Origin: Flavobacterium psychrophilum
GTDB lineage: Bacteria > Bacteroidota > Bacteroidia > Flavobacteriales > Flavobacteriaceae
Direction of reading: 5' to 3'
DNA: 12,627 nucleotides
NCBI GenBank assembly: GCA_003243255.1
Contig: QFQM01000122.1
Location: 1 to 12,627, forward strand
Shown here piece by piece: positions 1-5,790 of this stretch. Both the position numbers and the translations under genes were made by a program. Below the pieces are notes generated by a model. The model ran no database searches and was not told where the DNA came from. It saw only the letters and a program-made list of their open reading frames with translations. Every line of letters begins with the position of its first letter. The stretch's first letter is position 1.

Positions 1-79
1 GGGAGAGCAGGATTCGAACCTGCGAAGGTTTCCCAACGGATTTACAGTCCGTCCTCGTTGGCCGCTTGAGTATCTCCCC
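1..79 (-). tRNA. tRNA-Tyr (anticodon GTA), 3' end cut by window edge
   Basis: Read on the minus strand, the acceptor arm begins GGGGAGA at 79..73 and pairs with TCTCCC at 6..1, so the last acceptor base and the discriminator lie outside the window. The anticodon loop CTGTAAA carries GTA (complement of 43..45) on a 5-bp stem ACGGA/TCCGT. A longer variable region follows, as expected for a class II tyrosine tRNA, then a T arm GCAGG-TTCGAAT-CCTGC. It lies 118 nt after tRNA-Thr on the same strand and is probably cotranscribed with it. Confidence 0.95.
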
Positions 80-128
80 TAACCTTTACTTTTCAGTTGC
101 TTTTTTCTTCAAAAACTTCAAGAACAAA

Positions 129-183
129 TTTGCGATTTTCTTTCAAATATCTGACAGTCAAAAACTTAATCAAAATTCGCAAA
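129..183. repeat. Imperfect inverted repeat in the tRNA-Thr/tRNA-Tyr spacer
   Basis: TTTGCGATTTT at 129..139 is matched by AAAATTCGCAAA at 172..183, the reverse complement apart from one extra base. In the tRNA precursor the arms could pair across about 32 nt and bring the two tRNAs together. It could be a processing structure or chance in AT-rich DNA. I see nothing else in the 80..197 spacer. Confidence 0.3.
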
Positions 184-197
184 GCCCTTTATTTTAG

Positions 198-271
198 AGC
201 CGATGGAGGGACTCGAACCCACGACCTGCTGATTACAAATCAGCTGCTCTAGCCAGCTGAGCTACACCGGC
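198..271 (-). tRNA. tRNA-Thr (anticodon TGT)
   Basis: A full 74-nt cloverleaf reads on the minus strand: acceptor GCCGGTG/CATCGGC with one G-U pair, D stem GCTC/GAGC, anticodon stem GCTGA/TCAGC with loop TTTGTAA, 5-nt variable loop, and T arm GTGGG-TTCGAGT-CCCTC. The discriminator is T and no CCA is encoded, so CCA must be added after transcription. The second T-stem pair is a T-T mismatch. It is the first tRNA of a cluster that continues into tRNA-Tyr. A promoter-like element lies at 310..339. Confidence 0.96.
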
Positions 272-281
272 AACTTACAAT

Positions 282-308
282 AAAAAAGTCCGCTATTTCT
301 AACGGACT
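282..308 (-). terminator. Intrinsic terminator after hpf
   Basis: On the minus strand, AGTCCGTTA (308..300) pairs with TAGCGGACT (295..287) around a GAAA tetraloop: nine pairs including one T-G. A run of T follows (287..282). It lies 55 nt past the hpf stop and 10 nt before tRNA-Thr, so it should end the xerC-hpf transcript and keep it out of the tRNA genes. Confidence 0.85.
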
Positions 309-309
309 G

Positions 310-339
310 CAAATGTATAGAATTTATTTTTTAATCAAA
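310..339 (-). promoter_or_regulatory. Promoter of the tRNA-Thr/tRNA-Tyr cluster
   Basis: On the minus strand, TTTG (339..336) and TACATTTG (317..310) are separated by 18 nt. This matches the Bacteroidetes -33 TTTG and -7 TAnnTTTG pattern, whose usual spacing is about 19-21. The start site would fall near 303..307, within the hpf terminator stem, so RNA from this promoter would lack part of the stem and escape termination. Confidence 0.6.
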
Positions 340-363
340 ACATTTTTCAGGTTTTTTTTCTTT

Positions 364-666
364 TTATGAATGCGCCCTGATTTTCTGCTTTCTTTTCATC
401 AATAAACGTTCCATGGAATCTGCCGCAAGCTCTACAGCCTCCTCAAATGATTTACATTGTTTTTTGACTATAAATTCATCTCCCGGGACTGCTATTTTAA
501 TCTCTGCGATCTTATTTTGCTTTTCACTCGTATTGTCCAGTTTAAAATACACATCAGAATTCACAACCCTGTCATAATACTTTTCAAGCCTATTCAACCT
601 GTCCTGAACATAACCAATCAGCTTCCTGTCAACATTAAAGTTGACTGCATGAACATTTACTTTCAT
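364..666 (-). CDS. hpf: Ribosome hibernation-promoting factor, short form
   Basis: This 100-residue protein belongs to the HPF/RaiA (YfiA) family. It binds the small-subunit decoding region in starved or stationary cells, blocking mRNA and tRNA and helping ribosomes pair or rest. The fold is visible as an N-terminal strand (MKVNVHAVNF), a basic helix with RLNRLEKYYDRV, further strands with DVYFKL and AEIKIAVPGDEF, and a second helix (SFEEAVELAADSMERLLMKRKQKI) with a basic end. It lacks the C-terminal dimerisation domain of long HPF. It starts 12 nt after the xerC stop with an A/T-rich leader and no SD, so it is probably cotranscribed with xerC. Its neighbours, rpsU upstream and tRNAs downstream, are also translation genes. 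The family assignment is secure; gene name usage varies (hpf, raiA, yfiA). Confidence 0.93.
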   Translation of the reverse strand: MKVNVHAVNFNVDRKLIGYVQDRLNRLEKYYDRVVNSDVYFKLDNTSEKQNKIAEIKIAVPGDEFIVKKQCKSFEEAVELAADSMERLLMKRKQKIRAHS

Positions 667-678
667 AATCTAAAACTT

Positions 679-1596
679 TTAATCGTTAAACGTTGAGGAA
701 CCACCCCGATTACGCGGATGCGCATCGCCGTACACTTTCTTAAGCTCAGCAAGACTGCTGTGGGTATATATTTGTGTAGAAGATAAGCTCGCATGACCCA
801 GCAATTCCTTTACTGAATTCAAATCGGCCCCGTTGTTAAGAAGATGCGTTGCAAAAGTATGACGAAGCACATGCGGACTCTTCTTTACCTTACCGGAGAC
901 AACACTAAAGTAACTATTTATTAACCTATAAACAAACGATTCGCTCACTTTATTGCCGCGGTCATTCAAAATTAACATATCAGTATCCGCTATTACAGGC
1001 AGGCCACGTCTTTCAGCTATATACCTGCTTAAAAGCTGCGCTGTACAAGGCAACACCGGAAGTATCCGCTCCTTATTGCGCTTACCCAGCACCCTAAGCG
1101 TACTGTTCCCTGAATCATAACTACCCAGCTTAAGACCTATAAGCTCGGCACGCCTGATTCCTGTAGTATAAAAAAGTTCGATTATCAACCTGTTCCTTAT
1201 CCCCTCAAAATCATCCGGATACTCAACGTCCGTCATCACATCCTGAAGTTCCTTTTCCGAAAAAGGCACCTGCACCTTTTTTTCGGTCTTGAGCGACTTA
1301 TGCTGCTGCAAAGGATTCACGGAAATCTGTTTTGACCGCAGAAGAAATTTATAAAACGATTTTAGTGAAGAAATTTTCCTGTTCACTGATTTATTGGCAA
1401 TTCCATTTTCTACCAGATGAACCACCCAGCTTCTTACATGACTATAAACAACATCTTCAAGCACCGCATCCTCATCATGTTCTTTTATAAATTGCTCAAA
1501 AGCAACAACATCATCAGTATAAGCACGGAGTGTAAGGAGAGAATAATTCTTCTCCTTCAAAAGATAATCCGCGTATGCCTGTTTAGAATTGACCAT
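679..1596 (-). CDS. xerC: Tyrosine recombinase XerC
   Basis: A 305-residue site-specific tyrosine recombinase. In the Xer family it acts with a partner at the dif site to resolve chromosome dimers before division. The N-terminal SAM-like core-binding domain spans about residues 3-90 and the catalytic domain about 110-295. The catalytic set is visible: Arg148 (TGIRRAEL), Lys172 (GKRNKER), His242 and Arg245 (HVLRH), His268 (LGHAS) and nucleophile Tyr277 (IYTHS). The length is typical of XerC/XerD. I chose the ATG at 1596 because an in-frame ATG at 1650 would add 18 unrelated residues lying across the rpsU terminator, whereas [12 protein letters not shown] matches the usual start. There is no room for an SD: the terminator T-run touches the start codon. 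It is probably cotranscribed with hpf. XerD or an integrase-like relative is possible, but the housekeeping context favours XerC. Confidence 0.92.
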   Translation of the reverse strand: MVNSKQAYADYLLKEKNYSLLTLRAYTDDVVAFEQFIKEHDEDAVLEDVVYSHVRSWVVHLVENGIANKSVNRKISSLKSFYKFLLRSKQISVNPLQQHKSLKTEKKVQVPFSEKELQDVMTDVEYPDDFEGIRNRLIIELFYTTGIRRAELIGLKLGSYDSGNSTLRVLGKRNKERILPVLPCTAQLLSRYIAERRGLPVIADTDMLILNDRGNKVSESFVYRLINSYFSVVSGKVKKSPHVLRHTFATHLLNNGADLNSVKELLGHASLSSTQIYTHSSLAELKKVYGDAHPRNRGGSSTFND

Positions 1597-1641
1597 AAAA
1601 AAACCGTTAACAGCAAAGTTATAAAACTTTCCTGCTAACGG
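1597..1641 (-). terminator. Intrinsic terminator after rpsU, touching the xerC start
   Basis: On the minus strand, CCGTTAGCAGGAAAGT (1641..1626) pairs with ACTTTGCTGTTAACGG (1619..1604), 16 positions with two mismatches, around a 6-nt loop (1625..1620). Seven T residues follow (1603..1597). The xerC ATG begins at the next base (1596). The hairpin starts 25 nt past the rpsU stop, so most rpsU transcripts should end here. Confidence 0.9.
1614..1621 (-). promoter_or_regulatory. Candidate -7 element for xerC-hpf inside the rpsU terminator
   Basis: TAACTTTG on the minus strand fits TAnnTTTG exactly and would start RNA near 1610, giving a leader of about 14 nt for xerC. No convincing TTG is found about 20 nt upstream, and the motif is short enough to occur by chance, so this is a candidate only. 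Confidence 0.35.
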
Positions 1642-1666
1642 TAATATCATTAATCCTTAAAATTAA

Positions 1667-1861
1667 TTAATTCTCTAGAGAATCTCTTAATCCCTGGATA
1701 TAACTTGCTTTTTGTATTTGAGCTCTTCTTACAACTGAAGGTTTGATGAAAGCCTGACGACTTCTTAGCTGACGTACTACACCAGTTTTGTCAAATTTTC
1801 TTTTGTAACGCTTAAGCGCTCTATCAATATTTTCTCCGTCTTTAATTGGTATAATCAACAT
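1667..1861 (-). CDS. rpsU: Small ribosomal subunit protein bS21
   Basis: A 64-residue basic protein of the bS21 family, which sits on the 30S platform near the 3' end of 16S rRNA. It starts MLIIPIKDGENIDRALKRYK, followed by a basic helix (residues 14-35) and the C-terminal stretch IQKASYIQGLRDSLEN. In flavobacteria bS21, with bS18 and bS6, is reported to hold the 16S tail so that the anti-SD is masked, with a C-terminal tyrosine as a key contact; Tyr54 here is at the matching place. Unlike its neighbours the gene has a strong SD (1869..1876), fitting autocontrol by bS21-free ribosomes. It has its own promoter-like sequence (1890..1921) and its own terminator, so it can be a single-gene unit. 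Confidence 0.97.
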   Translation of the reverse strand: MLIIPIKDGENIDRALKRYKRKFDKTGVVRQLRSRQAFIKPSVVRRAQIQKASYIQGLRDSLEN

Positions 1862-1868
1862 AATATAA

Positions 1869-1876
1869 CACCTCCT
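1869..1876 (-). promoter_or_regulatory. Exceptional Shine-Dalgarno site of rpsU
   Basis: AGGAGGTG on the minus strand matches eight consecutive bases of the anti-SD and lies 7 nt before the rpsU ATG (1861). The other genes here have A/T-rich leaders such as CTAAATAAATTAAA before the start. The site is therefore an outlier and the likely sensor of bS21-deficient ribosomes. Confidence 0.85.
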
Positions 1877-1889
1877 CTCGTTAAGGCTG

Positions 1890-1921
1890 CAAACTTATAT
1901 CTTTTTTTTATACCTGCCAAA
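1890..1921 (-). promoter_or_regulatory. Promoter of rpsU
   Basis: On the minus strand, TTTG (1921..1918) and TAAGTTTG (1897..1890) are exactly 20 nt apart, matching the Bacteroidetes housekeeping promoter. The predicted start near 1884 gives a leader of about 22 nt that contains the SD. The -33 box lies within 15 nt of the end of the amylase gene, so the intergenic space is almost wholly used by this promoter and leader. Confidence 0.75.
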
Positions 1922-1933
1922 TTAAATTCGCAA

Positions 1934-3286
1934 TTATTTTACCGACCATATTGTATAGCCATGTGGAGGCGCCTGAACCTTAACCCATGTATCTGCCTGC
2001 GTAACAGGTTCCCAAGTTGAAGCACCCGTATAGTCCTTAATTGTAGTACTGGCCCAGTTGGTATCAACCCAGCGCTCCTGCCATGAGTTGCTGTTATTAA
2101 TATACACGATAAGTCCCGGCGAACCATTTCTCCTCGCTACATACTCATCATTATCGGCATACAGATATGTAGTGTTACCCGAAGCCTTATTATTATGTAT
2201 CCATATAAGGTTATTCAGTTTGTTCTTATCCAGCCATTCTTCATAGTCGCGATAAAACACACACGGATAGCCCTCATGCGTCATTATATAAGCATACGCC
2301 AGTATCTTATTATTGTATATCTCATCCGTATCGTGATTAGCCACAAATGTAACCGCCCTGTATGAGTCACGCTTCAGGAGCATATCCCCGTTCAGTTGGG
2401 TAAGGTCATTATTCTGCAATGCATCACGCATTTTATAATAACACGCAAAATCAAACGCACTGGCTTCAGCCGCATTGGTCCATGCCTGTAGCGTAGCCGC
2501 ATTACCATCCCAGTTTTCCCCTACTGTAAATCCGCCTACGGCATTTTTAAAGTTTTTCACCACCCAGGGCTCAAAACCTTTAACATAGTCAAAACGCCAG
2601 CCGTCAAAGCCCATTACATTCTTATAGTACTTTGCGATGGAATTTGAATTATTATACAGCCAGTCCTGAACATAGGCCTTATCATGACACAAGTCAGGAA
2701 AGCCTCCAAACGAACCCGCATCAGACGCATGCAGGTTATTAGGATGGAAATCGTTATACGAACGGATGAACAATCCTGAAGCCGGAACAAACTTTGTCCA
2801 CGTATTGCTTCCTGTATACGGATTAGCTTCCGAAGCCCCACCACTATTGTGATTTACTACTATATCAGCAATAACACTAAGATTATTAGTATGCGCTGTT
2901 GAGATCAGGGACTGGATTTCAGCAAGTGAACCAAAACGGGTTTCAGTGCTTCCCATCTGATTATAGCTCCCAAAGTCATAATAATCAAAAGGATCATATC
3001 CCATAGAAAAGCCTCCGTTCTGGGCTTTGGTAGCCGGCGGTAGCCAGATCGCGTCAAAACCGGCACTACTCCACGAAGGCGCTTTTCCCTTAACGGTATT
3101 CCACCAGGTACCTCCGGCAGGAACATCCCAGTAGAAGGCCTGCATCATAACTTTAGCCCCGGGAGCCTTAGTTTGCACAGCACCGCTGTTAACCCCAGAC
3201 TGAACATTTTCTTTCGATACATCAGCATCATTTGAGCAGCCCCACAGTAGTAGTGCAGAAGCTGCAATTGTAAATATGTATTTCAT
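1934..3286 (-). CDS. Secreted alpha-amylase lipoprotein, GH13 (archaeal-type, subfamily 7-like)
   Basis: A 450-residue alpha-amylase that should hydrolyse alpha-1,4 bonds in starch and related glucans. It begins with a lipoprotein signal (hydrophobic residues 3-14, lipobox LLWGC, lipidated Cys17), then a linker to about residue 44, a (beta/alpha)8 barrel, and a C-terminal beta domain from about residue 375. The GH13 conserved regions are DIVVNH (141-146), GWRFDYVKG with nucleophile Asp233, TVGENW with acid/base Glu257, and FVANHDTD with Asp319. The sequence strongly resembles Pyrococcus/Thermococcus amylases, including MQAFYWDVP, GGFSMGYDPFDYYD and FYRDYEEWL. The Zn ligands of the Pyrococcus enzyme appear kept as His181, His186 and Cys200. 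No sus genes flank it. It sits between two terminated or promoted housekeeping units, so it is probably a single-gene unit. A palindrome at 3363..3374 may be its operator. Confidence 0.92.
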   Translation of the reverse strand: MKYIFTIAASALLLWGCSNDADVSKENVQSGVNSGAVQTKAPGAKVMMQAFYWDVPAGGTWWNTVKGKAPSWSSAGFDAIWLPPATKAQNGGFSMGYDPFDYYDFGSYNQMGSTETRFGSLAEIQSLISTAHTNNLSVIADIVVNHNSGGASEANPYTGSNTWTKFVPASGLFIRSYNDFHPNNLHASDAGSFGGFPDLCHDKAYVQDWLYNNSNSIAKYYKNVMGFDGWRFDYVKGFEPWVVKNFKNAVGGFTVGENWDGNAATLQAWTNAAEASAFDFACYYKMRDALQNNDLTQLNGDMLLKRDSYRAVTFVANHDTDEIYNNKILAYAYIMTHEGYPCVFYRDYEEWLDKNKLNNLIWIHNNKASGNTTYLYADNDEYVARRNGSPGLIVYINNSNSWQERWVDTNWASTTIKDYTGASTWEPVTQADTWVKVQAPPHGYTIWSVK

Positions 3287-3362
3287 AATTAATAGGTTTG
3301 GATTTTACCTAATTTATAAAAACAAACTTCAAAAATTACATATTTGACAATAGACACCCTAC

Positions 3363-3374
3363 TACAACGTTGTA
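3363..3374. promoter_or_regulatory. Palindrome, possible LacI-family operator of the amylase gene
   Basis: TACAACGTTGTA is a perfect 12-bp palindrome with a central CG, the form typical of LacI-family operators. It lies 76 nt before the amylase start and just past the terminator of the preceding gene. LacI-type regulators control maltose and starch genes in many bacteria. No clear -33/-7 pair is seen between it and the amylase ATG, so whether it would repress or activate is open. Confidence 0.4.
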
Positions 3375-3392
3375 ATGTTAATAAATAAAATC

Positions 3393-3426
3393 AAAAAGGG
3401 GTTCATGCATCGCACAAACCCCTTTT
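3393..3426 (-). terminator. Intrinsic terminator after the acyl-CoA dehydrogenase gene
   Basis: On the minus strand, AAAAGGGGTT (3426..3417) pairs perfectly with AACCCCTTTT (3403..3394) over a 13-nt loop and runs into five T residues (3397..3393). It lies 21 nt past the stop codon at 3448 and separates this operon from the amylase gene. Confidence 0.87.
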
Positions 3427-3447
3427 CAAATATCTATATTTTAACTA

Positions 3448-4590
3448 TTACTCTTTCAACAAGTTACGAGAAATAACAAGTTTTTGTATTTCAGTCGTAC
3501 CTTCACCTATAGTACATAGTTTAGAATCCCTGTAGAATTTCTCAACCGGATAATCTTTGGTATAACCATAACCTCCGTGTATCTGAACCGCTTCGTTAGA
3601 AACTTTCACACAAATCTCTGAAGAATACATTTTACCCATAGCACCCGCAACCGTCATTGGTTTATGGTTATTCTTAAGGTAAGCTGCTTTGTGAAGCAAT
3701 AGTTCAGAAGCTTCGATTTCAGTAGCCATATCTGCAAGCTTGAAAGCAATTCCCTGGAAGTTACTGATAGGCTGGCCGAACTGGTAACGCTCTTTAGAAT
3801 ATTTAAGAGCTGCTTCATAAGCACCCTTAGCTATACCTAACGATAATGCACCAATAGAGATACGCCCTCCATCAAGCACTTTCATTGCCTGAATGAATCC
3901 CTGCCCTACTTCACCAAGCCTGTTAGCATCCGGAATACGGCAGTTGTCAAAAATTAGTTCTGCGGTCTCGCTTGCACGCATTCCTAATTTATTTTCTTTT
4001 TTACCGCTGGTAAAGCCCGGCATTCCTTTCTCGAATACAAAAGCAGTCATTCCTTTAGAATCACCTTTCTCTCCTGTACGAACAATCACAACAGCGATAT
4101 CACCCGATTTTGCATGCGTAATAAAATTTTTAGCTCCATTTACGATCCAGTGATCACCATCTTTAACAGCTGTAGTATTCATTCCTCCGGCATCAGACCC
4201 GGTGTTATGTTCCGTAAGGCCCCATGCACCAATATGCTCGGCAGTTGCCAGTTTAGGAAGCCATTTCTTTTTTTGTTCTTCGTTTCCGAAAGTCAGGATA
4301 TGATTTGTACATAGTGAGTTATGTGCCGCTACAGAAAGACCTATAGACGGGTCTACTTTGGAGATTTCCTCTACTACTGTAATGTATTCATGGTAGCCAA
4401 GGCCAGATCCGCCGTATTCTTCAGGAACCAAAACCCCCATATATCCCATTTCACCTAATTTCTTAAAAAGGTCTACCGGAAAATGCTGGCTTTCGTCCCA
4501 TTCCATAATATTCGGACGGATGTGTTGTTCTGCAAAATCTCTGATCGATTGAGCAATCATGTTCTGCGTTTCGTTATATTCGAAGTTCAT
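3448..4590 (-). CDS. Acyl-CoA dehydrogenase (FAD-dependent)
   Basis: A 380-residue acyl-CoA dehydrogenase that oxidises an acyl-CoA to the trans-2-enoyl-CoA with FAD, passing electrons to electron-transfer flavoprotein. The usual order is seen: N-terminal helical domain (1-115), middle beta domain starting at [16 protein letters not shown], and C-terminal helical domain. The C-terminal family signature [20 protein letters not shown] covers residues 336-355. Glu363 in IGEGTTEIQ is at the place of the catalytic base of short- and medium-chain enzymes. Length is normal, with no truncation. The start has an A-rich leader (CTAAAAAAATCAAACAAAA), normal for this group. It begins 15 nt after the HhH gene, so it is probably the last gene of that operon, although a metabolic link is not evident. 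The substrate, straight- or branched-chain, cannot be told from sequence alone. Confidence 0.93.
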   Translation of the reverse strand: MNFEYNETQNMIAQSIRDFAEQHIRPNIMEWDESQHFPVDLFKKLGEMGYMGVLVPEEYGGSGLGYHEYITVVEEISKVDPSIGLSVAAHNSLCTNHILTFGNEEQKKKWLPKLATAEHIGAWGLTEHNTGSDAGGMNTTAVKDGDHWIVNGAKNFITHAKSGDIAVVIVRTGEKGDSKGMTAFVFEKGMPGFTSGKKENKLGMRASETAELIFDNCRIPDANRLGEVGQGFIQAMKVLDGGRISIGALSLGIAKGAYEAALKYSKERYQFGQPISNFQGIAFKLADMATEIEASELLLHKAAYLKNNHKPMTVAGAMGKMYSSEICVKVSNEAVQIHGGYGYTKDYPVEKFYRDSKLCTIGEGTTEIQKLVISRNLLKE

Positions 4591-4605
4591 TTTTGTTTGA
4601 TTTTT

Positions 4606-5502
4606 TTAGAATTCCAAATATAAGGCAATTATTTTTACTTTATCAACAGGAAAATTCTGAATTTCTAACAAATCATCAATTTTTCTAATTTTACCATCCA
4701 TACTTCTCCTTGTAATTATACTTCGGGCAATATCTCTGTTGAAATAAGGAAAACGAGAAAGTTGTAAAAGTGATGCTGTATTGAGATTGATCTTATCGAC
4801 CTGTGGCGTATTGGTAATGACAAAATACTTTTTAAGTCCCGCCTTAGCTTCAGGCGAAATTGCAGTAAAATCTTCCATCTGCTCCATGCTGACGAAACCG
4901 CCTAAAGCACTTCTCCGTTTCAATATTTCCTTCGCATAGTAAGGTCCAATACCATATACCTTAACCAGGTCTTCCTCAACAGCCTGATTGATATCAATAG
5001 TTTTTACAGGATTTTGCGCAGAAGTAAATTCACTCTGGGAATTTTGCTTAACCGGTACACCCTTCTCATATCTTTCGGGTTTTGTGCCGAATTTAAAATA
5101 AGGTTCCAGCTTTTGCAGAAGGGTATCATGAACACCGGTTACCTTTTTAAAATCCGAAGGCGAATTCACAAACTTACCTGTCTTTCTGTAAGCAGTTAAC
5201 CTGTCTATCTGTTGGACAGAAAGCCCAAGCAAATAGCCTTTATAGTCGCTAATGTAATTTGGATTGAAAGGATAGATCGTATCCTTATGAGTTGTTTTGG
5301 CTTTAAGTGCATCAATCTCCTGCTGATGTGCCAGCCATTCTTTTTCCTGATCGGATTTTTCTTTTTCGGAAGTAAAATCAAAAGATCCGGCAATAAAGTA
5401 AAGCAGCTGAAAAACGATTATCAGCACAAACAAAACCATTATGCCTTTTTGCTGATCTTTGGTAAACCTGAAAAAGAATCTGAACGCCTTCATAAACGGC
5501 AT
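4606..5502 (-). CDS. Membrane-anchored helix-hairpin-helix protein (ComEA-like)
   Basis: A 298-residue protein with one transmembrane segment (about 20-39, GIMVLFVLIIVFQLLYFIAG) after a basic N-terminus, then a charged linker and three HhH-type repeats. These lie at about 77-124 (starting YPFNPNYISDYKG), 169-214 (with VYGIGPYYAKEIL) and 236-284 (NLNTASLLQLSRFPYFNRDIA). HhH motifs bind DNA backbone without sequence preference, and membrane-anchored versions such as ComEA work in DNA uptake. The basic N-terminus suggests the repeats lie outside the cytoplasm. The first ATG is three bases after the preceding stop; a second in-frame ATG at 5493 is equally plausible. It sits between a PspC-like gene and an acyl-CoA dehydrogenase. 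The role is unknown: DNA uptake or envelope attachment are possibilities, and nothing here proves DNA binding. Confidence 0.85.
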   Translation of the reverse strand: MPFMKAFRFFFRFTKDQQKGIMVLFVLIIVFQLLYFIAGSFDFTSEKEKSDQEKEWLAHQQEIDALKAKTTHKDTIYPFNPNYISDYKGYLLGLSVQQIDRLTAYRKTGKFVNSPSDFKKVTGVHDTLLQKLEPYFKFGTKPERYEKGVPVKQNSQSEFTSAQNPVKTIDINQAVEEDLVKVYGIGPYYAKEILKRRSALGGFVSMEQMEDFTAISPEAKAGLKKYFVITNTPQVDKINLNTASLLQLSRFPYFNRDIARSIITRRSMDGKIRKIDDLLEIQNFPVDKVKIIALYLEF

Positions 5503-5505
5503 ACT

Positions 5506-5733
5506 TTATAAATCGAAAACAGAACTTCTCTTGGTATACACCATGTCTTTTAGCCGCAGCCAGAAAGCAAGCGTCAGATATACACCAAACCAAAGTCCTA
5601 CCGTAACAAACGATATATAAATAAAGAACAGCCTCACGTTTGTAGCACGCATACCCAGCCTGTCGGCAAAGCGCTGTGAAACTTCAAAGCCATGCTTTTC
5701 AAAAAAATGACGTATGTTGGTTATAAATGACAT
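5506..5733 (-). CDS. Small PspC-like membrane protein
   Basis: A 75-residue protein with an amphipathic basic N-terminal half (residues 8-34, with FEKHGFEVSQRFADRLGMRATNVR) and a hydrophobic stretch (about 35-59) that fits one long or two short membrane segments. The pattern of a helix reading ADRLGMRATNVRLFFIY followed by a hydrophobic region matches the PspC domain, but the usual glycine-rich first motif is weak. PspC proteins are inner-membrane stress proteins in enterobacteria; what they do in Bacteroidetes is not established. It follows DUF2851 by 57 nt and precedes the HhH gene by three. A TAnnTTTG element (5752..5759) could give it a separate promoter. The gene is real by position and reading-frame fit; the family label is moderately sure. 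Confidence 0.72.
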   Translation of the reverse strand: MSFITNIRHFFEKHGFEVSQRFADRLGMRATNVRLFFIYISFVTVGLWFGVYLTLAFWLRLKDMVYTKRSSVFDL

Positions 5734-5751
5734 TCTTTAGTGTTTAGTATT

Positions 5752-5759
5752 CAAAAGTA
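5752..5759 (-). promoter_or_regulatory. Candidate -7 element for the PspC-HhH-dehydrogenase genes
   Basis: TACTTTTG on the minus strand fits TAnnTTTG and lies 18 nt before the PspC-like ATG, in the only sizeable gap (57 nt) of this gene run. No TTG at the right distance is seen, so it may be weak or chance. Confidence 0.35.
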
Positions 5760-5790
5760 ATGGTTTCGCAAACAGCTTGTATGCGTTTTG

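Noticed and set aside
679..1596. Integrase of a mobile element using the adjacent tRNA genes as attachment site
   Set aside because: The length, intact Xer-type catalytic set and placement between rpsU and hpf indicate the housekeeping recombinase; no phage genes or direct repeats of a tRNA end are seen.
1597..1650. Longer xerC reading from an ATG at 1650
   Set aside because: The 18 extra residues lie across the rpsU terminator hairpin, do not resemble an Xer N-terminus, and the downstream ATG at 1596 begins the typical core-binding domain.
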